Source: JBOHBN01 sp050698355 (lineage in GTDB: Bacteria > Actinomycetota > Actinomycetes > Streptosporangiales > WHST01). From it: 8,895 nt of DNA. A model generated the notes under the pieces. That model ran no database searches, was not told the origin of the DNA, and worked only from the letters and a program-made list of their open reading frames with translations. This document shows, one piece after another, positions 1 through 6,475 of the stretch (positions are counted from its first letter, which is position 1; each line of letters begins with the position of its first letter). Where the stretch lies: NCBI GenBank assembly GCA_050698355.1, contig JBOHBN010000398.1:1-8895 (forward strand), given 5' to 3'. The position numbers were made by a program, and so were the translations under genes.

Positions 1-2475
1 GAAGGGTCGCGGTTACGTCCGCTCACGGCGAACACTCCGAAGCCACTGTTGCCGGTCGTCAATCGGCCCATCATGCAGCACGTCCTGCGCCTGTTGAAGC
101 GCCATGGCTTCACCGAGACCGTCGTCACCGTCCAGTTCCTCGCCTCCCTGATCCGCAACTACTTCGGTGACGGCGAGGACTTCGGCATGTCGCTGCAGTA
201 CGCCACTGAGGAGTCACCGCTGGGCACCGCGGGCAGCGTGAAGAACGCCGCGGAGGCGCTGAGCGACGATACGTTCCTGGTGGTGTCCGGCGACGCGCTC
301 ACCGACATCGACCTGGGCAAGCTCATCACCTACCACGCCGAGCACGGCGCGCTGGCAACCGTGTGCCTCGCCCGCGTGCCCAACCCGCTGGAGTTCGGCA
401 TCACGATCGTCGGGGAGGACGGCCGCATTCAGCGATTCCTGGAGAAGCCGAGCTGGGGACAGGTCTTCTCCGACACCGTCAACACCGGCATCTACGTGCT
501 CGAACCGGAAATCCTCGACCACGTCGCGCCGGGCGAGGTCGTCGACTGGTCCGGCGACGTGTTCCCGAAGCTCCTGGAGAGCGGTGCACCGCTGTACGGG
601 TACGTCGCCGACGGCTACTGGGAGGACGTCGGCACCCAGGACAGCTACCGCAAGGTGCACAACGACGTGCTCACCGGCAGTACCGGCATCGAGATCGACG
701 GGTTCGAGCTCGCCCCCGGCATCTGGGTCGGCGACGGGGCGGAGGTCGATCCGGAGGCCATCCTGAAGGGCCCTCTATACGTCGGCGACTACGGCAAGGT
801 CGAGGGCGGCGCGGAGCTGCGCGACGGCACCGTGCTGGGCAGCAACGTGATCGTCAAGGAAGGCGCCTTCCTGCACCGGACGGTCGTGCAGGAGAACGCG
901 TTCATCGGTGGCGGCACCAACCTGCGCGGGTGCGTGGTCGGCAAGAACACTGACGTGATGCGTGGCGCCCGGATCGAAGAGGGCGCCATCATCGGCGACG
1001 AGTGCCACGTCGAGGAGGACACGTACATCTCCTCGGGCGTCAAGGTCTTCCCGTCCAAGACGATCGAGGCGGGCGCGGTCGTCAACACCAGCGTGGTTTG
1101 GGAGTCGCGGGGTCACCGCAGCCTGTTCGGCTCGCGCGGCGTCTCCGGTCTGATCAACGTCGAGATCACCCCCGAACTCGTCGTCCGCCTCGCCAGCGCG
1201 TACGCGAGCACCCTGCACAAGGGTGACACGGTGGTGATCGCGCGCGACCATTCACGCGCGGCGCGGACCCTGAAGCGCGCGGTCAGCTCGGCGCTCAACG
1301 CCGGCGGCGTCGACGTGCGCGACCTGGAGATGGTCCCGCTGCCGGTCGCGCAGTTCGAGATCGGGAGCATCGACGGCGCCGGCGGCATCGTCATCCGCAC
1401 CTCGCCCGGTGACGCGCAGAGCGTGGACATCCTGTTCTTCGACGAGAACGGCGCGGAGCTGAGCCCGACGGCGCAGCGGAAGCTGGAGCGGGTGTTCTCC
1501 CGGCAGGAGTTCCGCCGCGCCTTCCCCGGCGAGATGGCCGAGCTGACCTACCCGCCCCGTACGGTCGAGCGGTACGTGCAGGAGCTGCGGTCCTGCGTCG
1601 ACACCAGGGGCGTCGCCGAGGCTGAGCTGAAGGTAGTCGCCGACTGCGCCGGGGGCGTGGCGTCGCTGGTACTCCCGAAGGTGCTGGGCAGTCTCAACGT
1701 CGACCTGCTCACGGTCAACAACCAGCTGAACGAGGCCGTACCCGTCGAGACGCTCGCCGACCGTATGCGCGACCTGGAACGCCTCGCCGCACTGGTTTCC
1801 TCGTCGAAGGCCGACTTCGGTGCGCGCTTCGATCCCGTCGGTGAGCGGATCAGCCTCGTCGACGAACGCGGGTCAGTGGTTTCGGACGAGCGGGCGCTGC
1901 TGGTCATCATGGACCTGGTCGCCGACGAGCTGCGGCACGGCAGGATCGCGGTGCCCGTGACCGCCACCCGCGTGTCACAGCAGCTGGCCGGCTCCCGCGG
2001 CGTCGAGGTCGCGTGGACACCCACAGGACGCAGCGCGCTGTCAGCGGCGATCACCGACGACGTCGTGCTCGCCGCCGACGGTCGTGGCGGCTTCGTCGTG
2101 CCGGAGCTCCACCCCGCCGTCGACGGCATCGCGGCCTTCGTCCGCCTGCTCGGCCTGGTCGGCAGGGCCCGGCAGACGCTCGGCGAGATCGAGGGCCGCA
2201 TCCCGCACGGTCACGTCGTGCGCCGCTCAGTGCCGACACCGTGGGCGAGCAAGGGCCAGGTCATGCGCACGGCGCTGGAAGCAGCGGGCGACCGTCCGGT
2301 GGAGACGACCGATGGGTTGCGGATCGTGTTGGGCGACGACCAGTGGGTGCTCGTCCTGCCCGACCAGAGCGAACCCGTGACGCACATCTATGCCGAGGGT
2401 GACGACGACGACCGCGTGCAGGACATGCTCGACGACTGGGCCGACGTGGTCCTTAGCGCGACGCCGGGCGCCTGA
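1..2475 (+). CDS. Mannose-1-phosphate guanylyltransferase / phosphomannomutase-like fusion, 5' end cut off
   Basis: The reading frame is open from base 1. The first residues, EGSRLRPLTANTPKPLLP, are the nucleotidyltransferase signature (GGxGxRLRPLT), so the true start lies about 8-10 codons off the left edge; the TTG at 49 is not the start. 824 codons are in the window, close to the roughly 830 I recall for this actinobacterial family. Counting base 1 as codon 1, residues 1-230 are the NTP-transferase domain (SGDALTDID with metal-binding Asp98; EKP with Lys149 for the sugar phosphate), about 235-368 are left-handed beta-helix hexapeptide repeats, and about 375-800 are a phosphomannomutase-like region. 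The family makes a nucleotide sugar, probably GDP-mannose, for envelope glycans. The mutase motifs are degenerate: the TASHNP-like loop reads RTSPGD (Ser468 kept) and the metal loop DGDADR reads DPVGER (611-616), so mutase activity is doubtful. Substrate is inferred from family only. Confidence 0.9.
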   Translation, partial: EGSRLRPLTANTPKPLLPVVNRPIMQHVLRLLKRHGFTETVVTVQFLASLIRNYFGDGEDFGMSLQYATEESPLGTAGSVKNAAEALSDDTFLVVSGDALTDIDLGKLITYHAEHGALATVCLARVPNPLEFGITIVGEDGRIQRFLEKPSWGQVFSDTVNTGIYVLEPEILDHVAPGEVVDWSGDVFPKLLESGAPLYGYVADGYWEDVGTQDSYRKVHNDVLTGSTGIEIDGFELAPGIWVGDGAEVDPEAILKGPLYVGDYGKVEGGAELRDGTVLGSNVIVKEGAFLHRTVVQENAFIGGGTNLRGCVVGKNTDVMRGARIEEGAIIGDECHVEEDTYISSGVKVFPSKTIEAGAVVNTSVVWESRGHRSLFGSRGVSGLINVEITPELVVRLASAYASTLHKGDTVVIARDHSRAARTLKRAVSSALNAGGVDVRDLEMVPLPVAQFEIGSIDGAGGIVIRTSPGDAQSVDILFFDENGAELSPTAQRKLERVFSRQEFRRAFPGEMAELTYPPRTVERYVQELRSCVDTRGVAEAELKVVADCAGGVASLVLPKVLGSLNVDLLTVNNQLNEAVPVETLADRMRDLERLAALVSSSKADFGARFDPVGERISLVDERGSVVSDERALLVIMDLVADELRHGRIAVPVTATRVSQQLAGSRGVEVAWTPTGRSALSAAITDDVVLAADGRGGFVVPELHPAVDGIAAFVRLLGLVGRARQTLGEIEGRIPHGHVVRRSVPTPWASKGQVMRTALEAAGDRPVETTDGLRIVLGDDQWVLVLPDQSEPVTHIYAEGDDDDRVQDMLDDWADVVLSATPGA

Positions 2476-2596
2476 GAACATGGTTGGAGAGATCAGGTCG
2501 AGGTCAACCCGCTGTGGTCTGTGCCGAGGTCAGCCATTCCGACAGTGCCGCCTCTCGGTCAGCACTCTCCAGGGCGGTTGGTCTCCAACCACGTTC
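2476..2596. mobile_element. Miniature inverted-repeat element (MITE), copy 1, 121 bp
   Basis: The element starts GAACATGGTTGGAGA and ends TCTCCAACCACGTTC: 15-bp terminal inverted repeats with one mismatch (position 5). It is flanked by a 3-bp direct repeat TGA (2473-2475 and 2597-2599), fitting the TNA target duplications known for the IS1031-type branch of the IS5 family. It has no coding capacity. A weaker subterminal inverted repeat (CCGCTGTGG against CCAGGGCGG, 7 of 9 paired) lies inside. About the first 45 bases align with the copy at 5014-5131. The left TGA is also the stop codon of the upstream gene. Family assignment is inferred, since no transposase lies in the window. Confidence 0.75.
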
Positions 2597-2605
2597 TGAC
2601 ACAAT

Positions 2606-3481
2606 GTGACGGTGACAGGTCGGCCCGGTGAGCAGCGGCTCTACCGCCGCCCGGATGCCTCCATGTCCCTGCTCACCCGGGTGTTCGAGCACGCCATGGA
2701 CGACGGCTACGCCGCCGCCCGCGCGCACCGTATTCAGGCACCGGCGGGACAGCCGAAGCTTCGCGGCCTCGTACCACGCCGGGTCGCGTTCGCCGCGCTC
2801 CTCGCGGCATGCGCGCTGCTCGCCACGGCCGGGATCCGCCAGCTCGTCGCGACCGAGCCGCAGGCAGCGGTTGATCACGCGGCGCTGGTCCGGGAGGCCA
2901 AGGAACGCTCCGCCGTTGTCGACCGGCTGCGCGACCAGATCACCGACGCCCGCGCCGGCTACGCCGGCGCGCAGCGCCGGGCGCTGGCCAGTGGCACCGC
3001 TGGGAGTGCCGAGATCCGCCGCCTCGACACGCTGCAGCGCCTCAGCGGCCTCGCCGCCGTGACGGGCGAGGGCGTACGGGTCCGGGTCGACGATGCGGAG
3101 TCGGGCGAGGCGACGGGCGTGGGGGAGGGCGGCCGGGTACGCGACCGTGACCTGCAGCTCCTCGTCAACGGCCTGTGGGCCGCCGGCGCGACGGCGATCT
3201 CGATCAACGGGCACCGGCTGACCTCGTTGACCGCGATCAGGGAGGCCGGCGATGCCGTGACCGTCGACTACCGCCCGCTGTCCCGCCCGTACATGGTCAA
3301 GGCCATCGGCGACCCCAACGCCCTGCAGACGGGGTTCGCCTCCAGCCCGGCCGGTCGCTACTTCAAGACACTGCAGACCAGCTTCGACGTACGGTTCGCG
3401 ATGAGCGAACACGACGACCTGAAGGTGCCGGCGGCGTCGGAGGTCGCGTTGCACTACGCCCAGCCGAAGGAGTCGCCGTGA
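2606..3481 (+). CDS. DUF881 membrane-anchored protein (first copy)
   Basis: A 291-aa protein of the DUF881 family, of uncertain role, that in actinobacteria lies beside the small basic protein and near division or envelope genes. The N-terminus is cytosolic and contains RPDASMSLLTRVFEHAMDDG (residues 16-35), which I recall as common in this family. One transmembrane helix follows (about 59-79), then a charged, probably coiled-coil stretch (about 85-125), then the DUF881 core (about 150-285) with GEGVRVRVDD and YFKTLQTSFDVRF. The start is taken as GTG 2606; an in-frame TGA at 2597-2599 excludes anything further upstream. GTG 2612 and ATG 2663 are alternatives. No Shine-Dalgarno is visible, because the upstream sequence is the end of the miniature element. 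The stop overlaps the next start as GTGA, so the two genes are translationally coupled. Family firm, start less so. Confidence 0.88.
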   Translation: MTVTGRPGEQRLYRRPDASMSLLTRVFEHAMDDGYAAARAHRIQAPAGQPKLRGLVPRRVAFAALLAACALLATAGIRQLVATEPQAAVDHAALVREAKERSAVVDRLRDQITDARAGYAGAQRRALASGTAGSAEIRRLDTLQRLSGLAAVTGEGVRVRVDDAESGEATGVGEGGRVRDRDLQLLVNGLWAAGATAISINGHRLTSLTAIREAGDAVTVDYRPLSRPYMVKAIGDPNALQTGFASSPAGRYFKTLQTSFDVRFAMSEHDDLKVPAASEVALHYAQPKESP

Positions 3482-3810
3482 TCGCCGTCCTGGCCCTGAT
3501 CATCGGGGTGGCCCTCGGACTCGTGCTGCATCCGACCGTGCCGGGGTGGTTCCAGCCGTACCTGCCGATCGCCATCGTCGCGGCGCTCGACGCGGTGTTC
3601 GGCGCGTTCCGTGCCCTGCTCGACGGGATGTTCGATGACAAGGTCTTCGTGGTGTCCTTCATCTCGAACGTTGTCGTCGCCGCGCTCATCGTGTTCCTCG
3701 GTGACCAGCTGGGCGTGGGTGCGCAGCTCTCCACGGCCGTCATCGTGGTGCTGGGTATCCGTATCTTTACCAACCTGGCGGCGATCCGCCGGAGTCTGCT
3801 GAAGGCGTGA
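3478..3810 (+). CDS. sbp: Small basic protein (Sbp, DUF1290 family)
   Basis: A 110-aa, almost wholly hydrophobic protein with three to four predicted membrane helices (about 1-18, 24-45, 56-80, 83-102) and a basic C-terminus (RRSLLKA). Motifs such as LHPTVPGWFQPYLPIAIVAA and LGIRIFTNLAAIRR match the DUF1290 small basic protein family, best known from Bacillus, where it is encoded near division genes; its molecular function is not established. The start is GTG 3478, overlapping the preceding stop by four bases, with AAGGAG at 3467-3472 five bases upstream. The open frame runs further upstream, but that part is a shadow of the DUF881 gene. It sits between two DUF881 genes, the usual actinobacterial order, which suggests one membrane complex. 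Confidence 0.9.
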   Translation: MIAVLALIIGVALGLVLHPTVPGWFQPYLPIAIVAALDAVFGAFRALLDGMFDDKVFVVSFISNVVVAALIVFLGDQLGVGAQLSTAVIVVLGIRIFTNLAAIRRSLLKA

Positions 3811-3814
3811 CCGG

Positions 3815-3826
3815 AAGGAGGTGACC
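3815..3826 (+). promoter_or_regulatory. Full-length Shine-Dalgarno deciding the start of the second DUF881 gene
   Basis: AAGGAGGTGACC is complementary over 12 bases to the conserved 3' end of 16S rRNA. Its core GGAGG (3817-3821) lies eight bases before GTG 3830. A start at GTG 3821 would sit inside the ribosome binding site, so GTG 3830 is preferred. Confidence 0.8.
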
Positions 3827-3829
3827 GCG

Positions 3830-4567
3830 GTGGCCGACGAGGACGTGGAGCCCGGTAGGGACGAGGACGCCCCTGAGCCGGAAGAGCGGCTGGGCCCGCG
3901 GCAGCGCCTGCGCGGCCTCATCCGTTTGCGGCCCAGCCGTGCCCAGGCCGTCATCGCGCTCGCCTGCCTGGTGCTCGGGTTCGGCGTGTCGGTGCAGGTC
4001 CACTCCACCGGCTCGCAGTCGTCGTTCGACAGCCTGCGCCAGTCCGAGCTCGTGAGCCTGCTCGACCGGCTCACCCAAAGGCAGGACGACCTGCGCGACG
4101 AGAAGCAACGACTGCGCAGGGAGAAGGCGGCGCTGCGGCACGAGGACAGCGGCGCCGCGCGCCGCGCCGCCAAGAAGCGGGAGGAGACGCTCGGCATCCT
4201 CGCCGGCACCGAGCCGGCCGCGGGACCGGGGATAGAGCTACTGATCACCGACCCGCACAGGGCCGTGCGCGCGGCCGACATCCTGAACACCGTGCAGGAG
4301 CTGCGGGACGCGGGGGCCGAGGCCGTACAGATCGGGTCGGTACGGGTGGCCGCCGACACGTACTTCCTCGACACCGAGGGCGGGATCATCGTCGACGGCC
4401 ACAAGCTGGCGCCGCCGTACCGGATCTTGGCGATCGGCGACTCCCATACGATGTCCACGGCGCTCGACATACCCGGTGGCGTGCTCGAGTCGCTCCGCCG
4501 CGCGGACGCCGAGGGGTCGGTGACGGAGACGCCGTCGGTTTCGGTCACCGCCGTGCGCAAGCCCTAG
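3830..4567 (+). CDS. DUF881 membrane-anchored protein (second copy)
   Basis: A 245-aa DUF881 protein, a distant paralogue of the one two genes upstream. From GTG 3830: an acidic, proline-containing N-terminal tail (1-22), a basic stretch (24-38), one transmembrane helix (about 38-57), a strongly charged heptad-like coiled coil (about 68-120, LLDRLTQRQDDLRDEKQRLR), then the DUF881 core (about 125-243) with GPGIELLITD, ADILNTVQELRDAGAEAVQI and PPYRILAIGD. Topology is predicted as N-terminus inside, coiled coil and core outside. The gene starts 20 bases after sbp behind an unusually strong ribosome binding site. Together with the upstream DUF881 gene and sbp it forms a cassette conserved beside gcvH in actinobacteria (equivalent to Rv1823-Rv1825). 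Molecular role unknown. Confidence 0.9.
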   Translation: MADEDVEPGRDEDAPEPEERLGPRQRLRGLIRLRPSRAQAVIALACLVLGFGVSVQVHSTGSQSSFDSLRQSELVSLLDRLTQRQDDLRDEKQRLRREKAALRHEDSGAARRAAKKREETLGILAGTEPAAGPGIELLITDPHRAVRAADILNTVQELRDAGAEAVQIGSVRVAADTYFLDTEGGIIVDGHKLAPPYRILAIGDSHTMSTALDIPGGVLESLRRADAEGSVTETPSVSVTAVRKP

Positions 4568-4633
4568 ATCAGGCGGATACGCTCACCCAATCTCCTATAG
4601 CAGCCCCGAGCCGATTTCGAAGGAGAGAAGCCT

Positions 4634-5014
4634 GTGTACCCCGAGGACTTGAAGTACACCACCGACCACGAGTGGGTCCGTGCGCTCGGCTCGGGGGTCG
4701 TGCGTGCCGGCATCACCGACTACGCGCAAGACGCACTCGGCGACATCGTGTACGTGTCGCTGCCCGAGGTCGACGCCGAGGTCGAGGAGAGCCAGGCGTG
4801 CGGCGAGGTCGAGTCGACCAAGAGCGTCTCCGACATCTACGCGCCGGTGGCGGGCACGGTCACGGGCCGCAACGAGGCGCTGGACAGCCAGCCCGACCTG
4901 GTCAACACCGATCCCTACGGTGAGGGCTGGATGGTCGAGATCGAGATGAGCGACCCGTCCACGCTGGACGGTCTGCTCGACGCCGCCACCTACCAGAAGA
5001 CGTTGGAGTCTTAG
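4634..5014 (+). CDS. gcvH: Glycine cleavage system H protein
   Basis: A 126-aa protein, normal for GcvH. It carries the lipoyl arm that shuttles the aminomethyl group between the P, T and L proteins in glycine breakdown to CO2, ammonia and methylene-tetrahydrofolate. The N-terminus YTTDHEWVR and the lipoylation motif GEVESTKSVSDIYAPV are diagnostic; Lys63 is the predicted lipoylated residue. The C-terminal half (NTDPYGEGWMVEIE) is also typical. The start is GTG 4634, with AAGGAG at 4620-4625 eight bases upstream. It lies 66 bases after the DUF881 gene; the gap has no clear terminator and only a weak possible -10. The stop TAG (5012-5014) uses TA from the 3-bp target duplication and the first G of the following miniature element. 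Confidence 0.97.
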   Translation: MYPEDLKYTTDHEWVRALGSGVVRAGITDYAQDALGDIVYVSLPEVDAEVEESQACGEVESTKSVSDIYAPVAGTVTGRNEALDSQPDLVNTDPYGEGWMVEIEMSDPSTLDGLLDAATYQKTLES

Positions 5015-5131
5015 AACATGTTTGGAAAGATCAGGCGGAGGTCGACTCCTTGTGGCTCGGACACAAGACCGCACCGACATGTCGGGCACCTCGGTTCAAC
5101 CCCTCCACAAGGTTAGTTTCCAAACACGTTC
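5014..5131. mobile_element. Miniature inverted-repeat element (MITE), copy 2, 118 bp
   Basis: The element starts GAACATGTTTGGAAA and ends TTTCCAAACACGTTC: 15-bp terminal inverted repeats with the same position-5 mismatch as copy 1. It is flanked by direct repeats TTA (5011-5013 and 5132-5134), again fitting TNA. Inside are a perfect 8-bp subterminal inverted repeat (CCTTGTGG 5048-5055, CCACAAGG 5105-5112) and a 12-bp palindrome, CCGACATGTCGG (5074-5085). There is no ORF of its own. It sits exactly at the gcvH stop codon. Once transcribed it could fold into a long hairpin and might act as a terminator, but there is no T-run. Confidence 0.78.
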
Positions 5132-5162
5132 TTAGCGAGCATCAGCGCGCACGCGGCGACGG

Positions 5163-5191
5163 TTGACCGGCGGCTACGGCTTACGTAGGTT
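5163..5191 (+). promoter_or_regulatory. Promoter for garA-ftsR
   Basis: TTGACC (5163-5168), a 17-bp spacer and TAGGTT (5186-5191) match the actinobacterial housekeeping sigma consensus (TTGAC, TAnnnT). Transcription would start near 5198, giving a leader of about 46 bases before ATG 5244. It lies just outside the miniature element, so it is not supplied by it. Confidence 0.7.
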
Positions 5192-5243
5192 GCGGCAACC
5201 ACCCGAGGTCGCCGCGCGCAACCGCCGCAGGGGAAGGAACGAG

Positions 5244-5765
5244 ATGGCCACGGTGTACTGCACGCAGTGTGGGCACGCCAACCCGCAGGACGCCCGCTAC
5301 TGCGCCAACTGCGGAGCAGCGCTCACCCAGCCCGGCCCCCCGGCCGGCGAGCCGGCGAGCGCCTCCACGGCGACGTTCACCCTCGGTCCGGATCCCCTCG
5401 AGGCGGAGGAGGAGACGCCCGCGGAGGACGTCGCCGCCATCGAGGCGCTGCCGCCGGGCAACGCGATGCTCGTCGTGCGGCGCGGGCCGAACGCGGGTAG
5501 CCGATTCCTCCTCGACCGGGATGTGACCACGGTCGGCCGGCACTCCGAAAGCGACATCTTCCTCGACGACATCACGGTGTCCCGACGGCATGCGGAGTTC
5601 CGCCGGGCCAGCAACGCGTTCACCGTGGCCGACGTCGGCAGCCTGAACGGCACATACGTGAACCGCGAACGGATCGACGAGGAGGCCCTCACCGGCGGCG
5701 ACGAGGTGATGATCGGCAAGTTCCGTCTGGTCTTCTTCACAAGCCCGGAGACAGGTCAGGAGTGA
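5244..5765 (+). CDS. garA: Zinc-ribbon and FHA-domain protein, GarA/OdhI-like
   Basis: A 173-aa protein from ATG 5244; AAGGA at 5234-5238 decides this start over the longer open frame. Residues 6-23 form a short zinc ribbon (C6-x2-C9, C20-x2-C23). A flexible Pro/Ala/Glu linker follows (28-70), then an FHA domain (about 72-170) very close to mycobacterial GarA: GPNAGSRFLLD, VGRHSESDIFLDD, VSRRHAEF, GSLNGTYVN. The phosphothreonine-binding residues R99, S113 and N135 are present. In M. tuberculosis and Corynebacterium, GarA/OdhI binds and inhibits 2-oxoglutarate dehydrogenase and related enzymes until phosphorylated on an N-terminal ETTS motif. That motif is not visible here; the nearest threonines are T42, T44 and T46 (STATFTL) and T58. 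Stop overlaps the ftsR start. FHA and orthology by context firm; regulation by the same kinase switch is inference. Confidence 0.92.
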   Translation: MATVYCTQCGHANPQDARYCANCGAALTQPGPPAGEPASASTATFTLGPDPLEAEEETPAEDVAAIEALPPGNAMLVVRRGPNAGSRFLLDRDVTTVGRHSESDIFLDDITVSRRHAEFRRASNAFTVADVGSLNGTYVNRERIDEEALTGGDEVMIGKFRLVFFTSPETGQE

Positions 5766-6475
5766 CCTCCGCGCTCCCGCACCGCACGTACATGACGATC
5801 GGCGAGCTCCTGGCCAAGCTCCGCCCGCAGTTCCCGGACATCACGATCTCGAAGATCCGGTTCCTCGAGTCGGAGGGGCTCGTCGAGCCCGATCGCACGC
5901 CGGCGGGTTACCGGAAGTTCACCCACGCCGACCTGGAGCGGCTCGAGTACGTGCTCACGGCGCAGCGCGACCACTACCTGCCGCTGCGGGTCATCAGGGA
6001 CCAGCTGGAGGCGCTGGACGCCGGGCGCCCGCTGACCGGTGGGTTCGGCGGCCCGGAGCCGCCGGCCACGGCCGGGCTGGGCACGCCCACCGAGGCGCGG
6101 GCGAGCGAGCCGACCCGGTTGAGCCGCGAGGAGCTGCTCGACGCCAGCGGTCTCGGTCCGGAGGCGCTGGACGTCCTCGAGCGGTACGGCCTGGTCGCTC
6201 CGCGTACAGGCACCGTCACGTACGACGAGGACGCGCTGCTCGTGGCCCGCATCGTGGCCGAGCTCGCACCGTTCGGGATCGAGCCGCGGCACCTGCGCGG
6301 CTTCCGCGCGGCCGCGGACCGGGAGGTCGGGCTGGTGGAGCAGGTGATCACCCCCTACGCGCGACAGCGCGGCGGTGCGGGTGGCGCCCAGGCGGAGGAG
6401 ACCGGCCGGGAGCTCGCGGCGCTGTTCGTACGGCTCCACGCCGCGCTGGTGAAGTCCCGGCTGCGAAGCGGCTAG
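5762..6475 (+). CDS. ftsR: MerR-family regulator FtsR
   Basis: A 237-aa protein. The N-terminal winged-helix MerR domain (about 11-80) has TIGELLAKLRPQFPDITISKIRFLESEGLV and GYRKFTHADLERLEYVL; a linker (about 88-122) follows, then an alpha-helical C-terminal domain (about 123-235, LLDASGLGPEALDVLERYGLV) characteristic of this family (Rv1828, Corynebacterium Cg1631). Cg1631/FtsR is reported as an activator of ftsZ and is also encoded directly after odhI. The start is GTG 5762, overlapping the garA stop as GTGA, with only weak ribosome-binding sequence, so translation is probably coupled to garA. ATG 5792 is an alternative start. There are no metal-binding cysteines, so the ligand, if any, is not a thiol-bound metal. 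The gene converges on a minus-strand gene, sharing a CTAG over both stops. Confidence 0.92.
   Translation: MTSALPHRTYMTIGELLAKLRPQFPDITISKIRFLESEGLVEPDRTPAGYRKFTHADLERLEYVLTAQRDHYLPLRVIRDQLEALDAGRPLTGGFGGPEPPATAGLGTPTEARASEPTRLSREELLDASGLGPEALDVLERYGLVAPRTGTVTYDEDALLVARIVAELAPFGIEPRHLRGFRAAADREVGLVEQVITPYARQRGGAGGAQAEETGRELAALFVRLHAALVKSRLRSG

Noticed and set aside
49..51. TTG as start codon of the pyrophosphorylase fusion
   Set aside because: The frame is open to base 1 and encodes the conserved N-terminal signature upstream of this TTG, so the gene is cut by the window edge.
2476..2596. Miniature element as a transcription terminator
   Set aside because: The inverted repeat could form a hairpin, but there is no T-run and the ends have target duplications, so an insertion is the simpler explanation.
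2504..3454. 316-codon minus-strand open frame
   Set aside because: It is antisense to the first DUF881 gene and extends into the miniature element; no family resemblance.
3454..4560. 368-codon minus-strand open frame
   Set aside because: It is antisense to sbp and the second DUF881 gene, both clearly real, and its Ser/Arg-rich composition matches no protein family.
4573..4601. Promoter for gcvH with TATAGC as -10
   Set aside because: There is no acceptable -35 at 16-18 bases; gcvH may be transcribed with the upstream genes.
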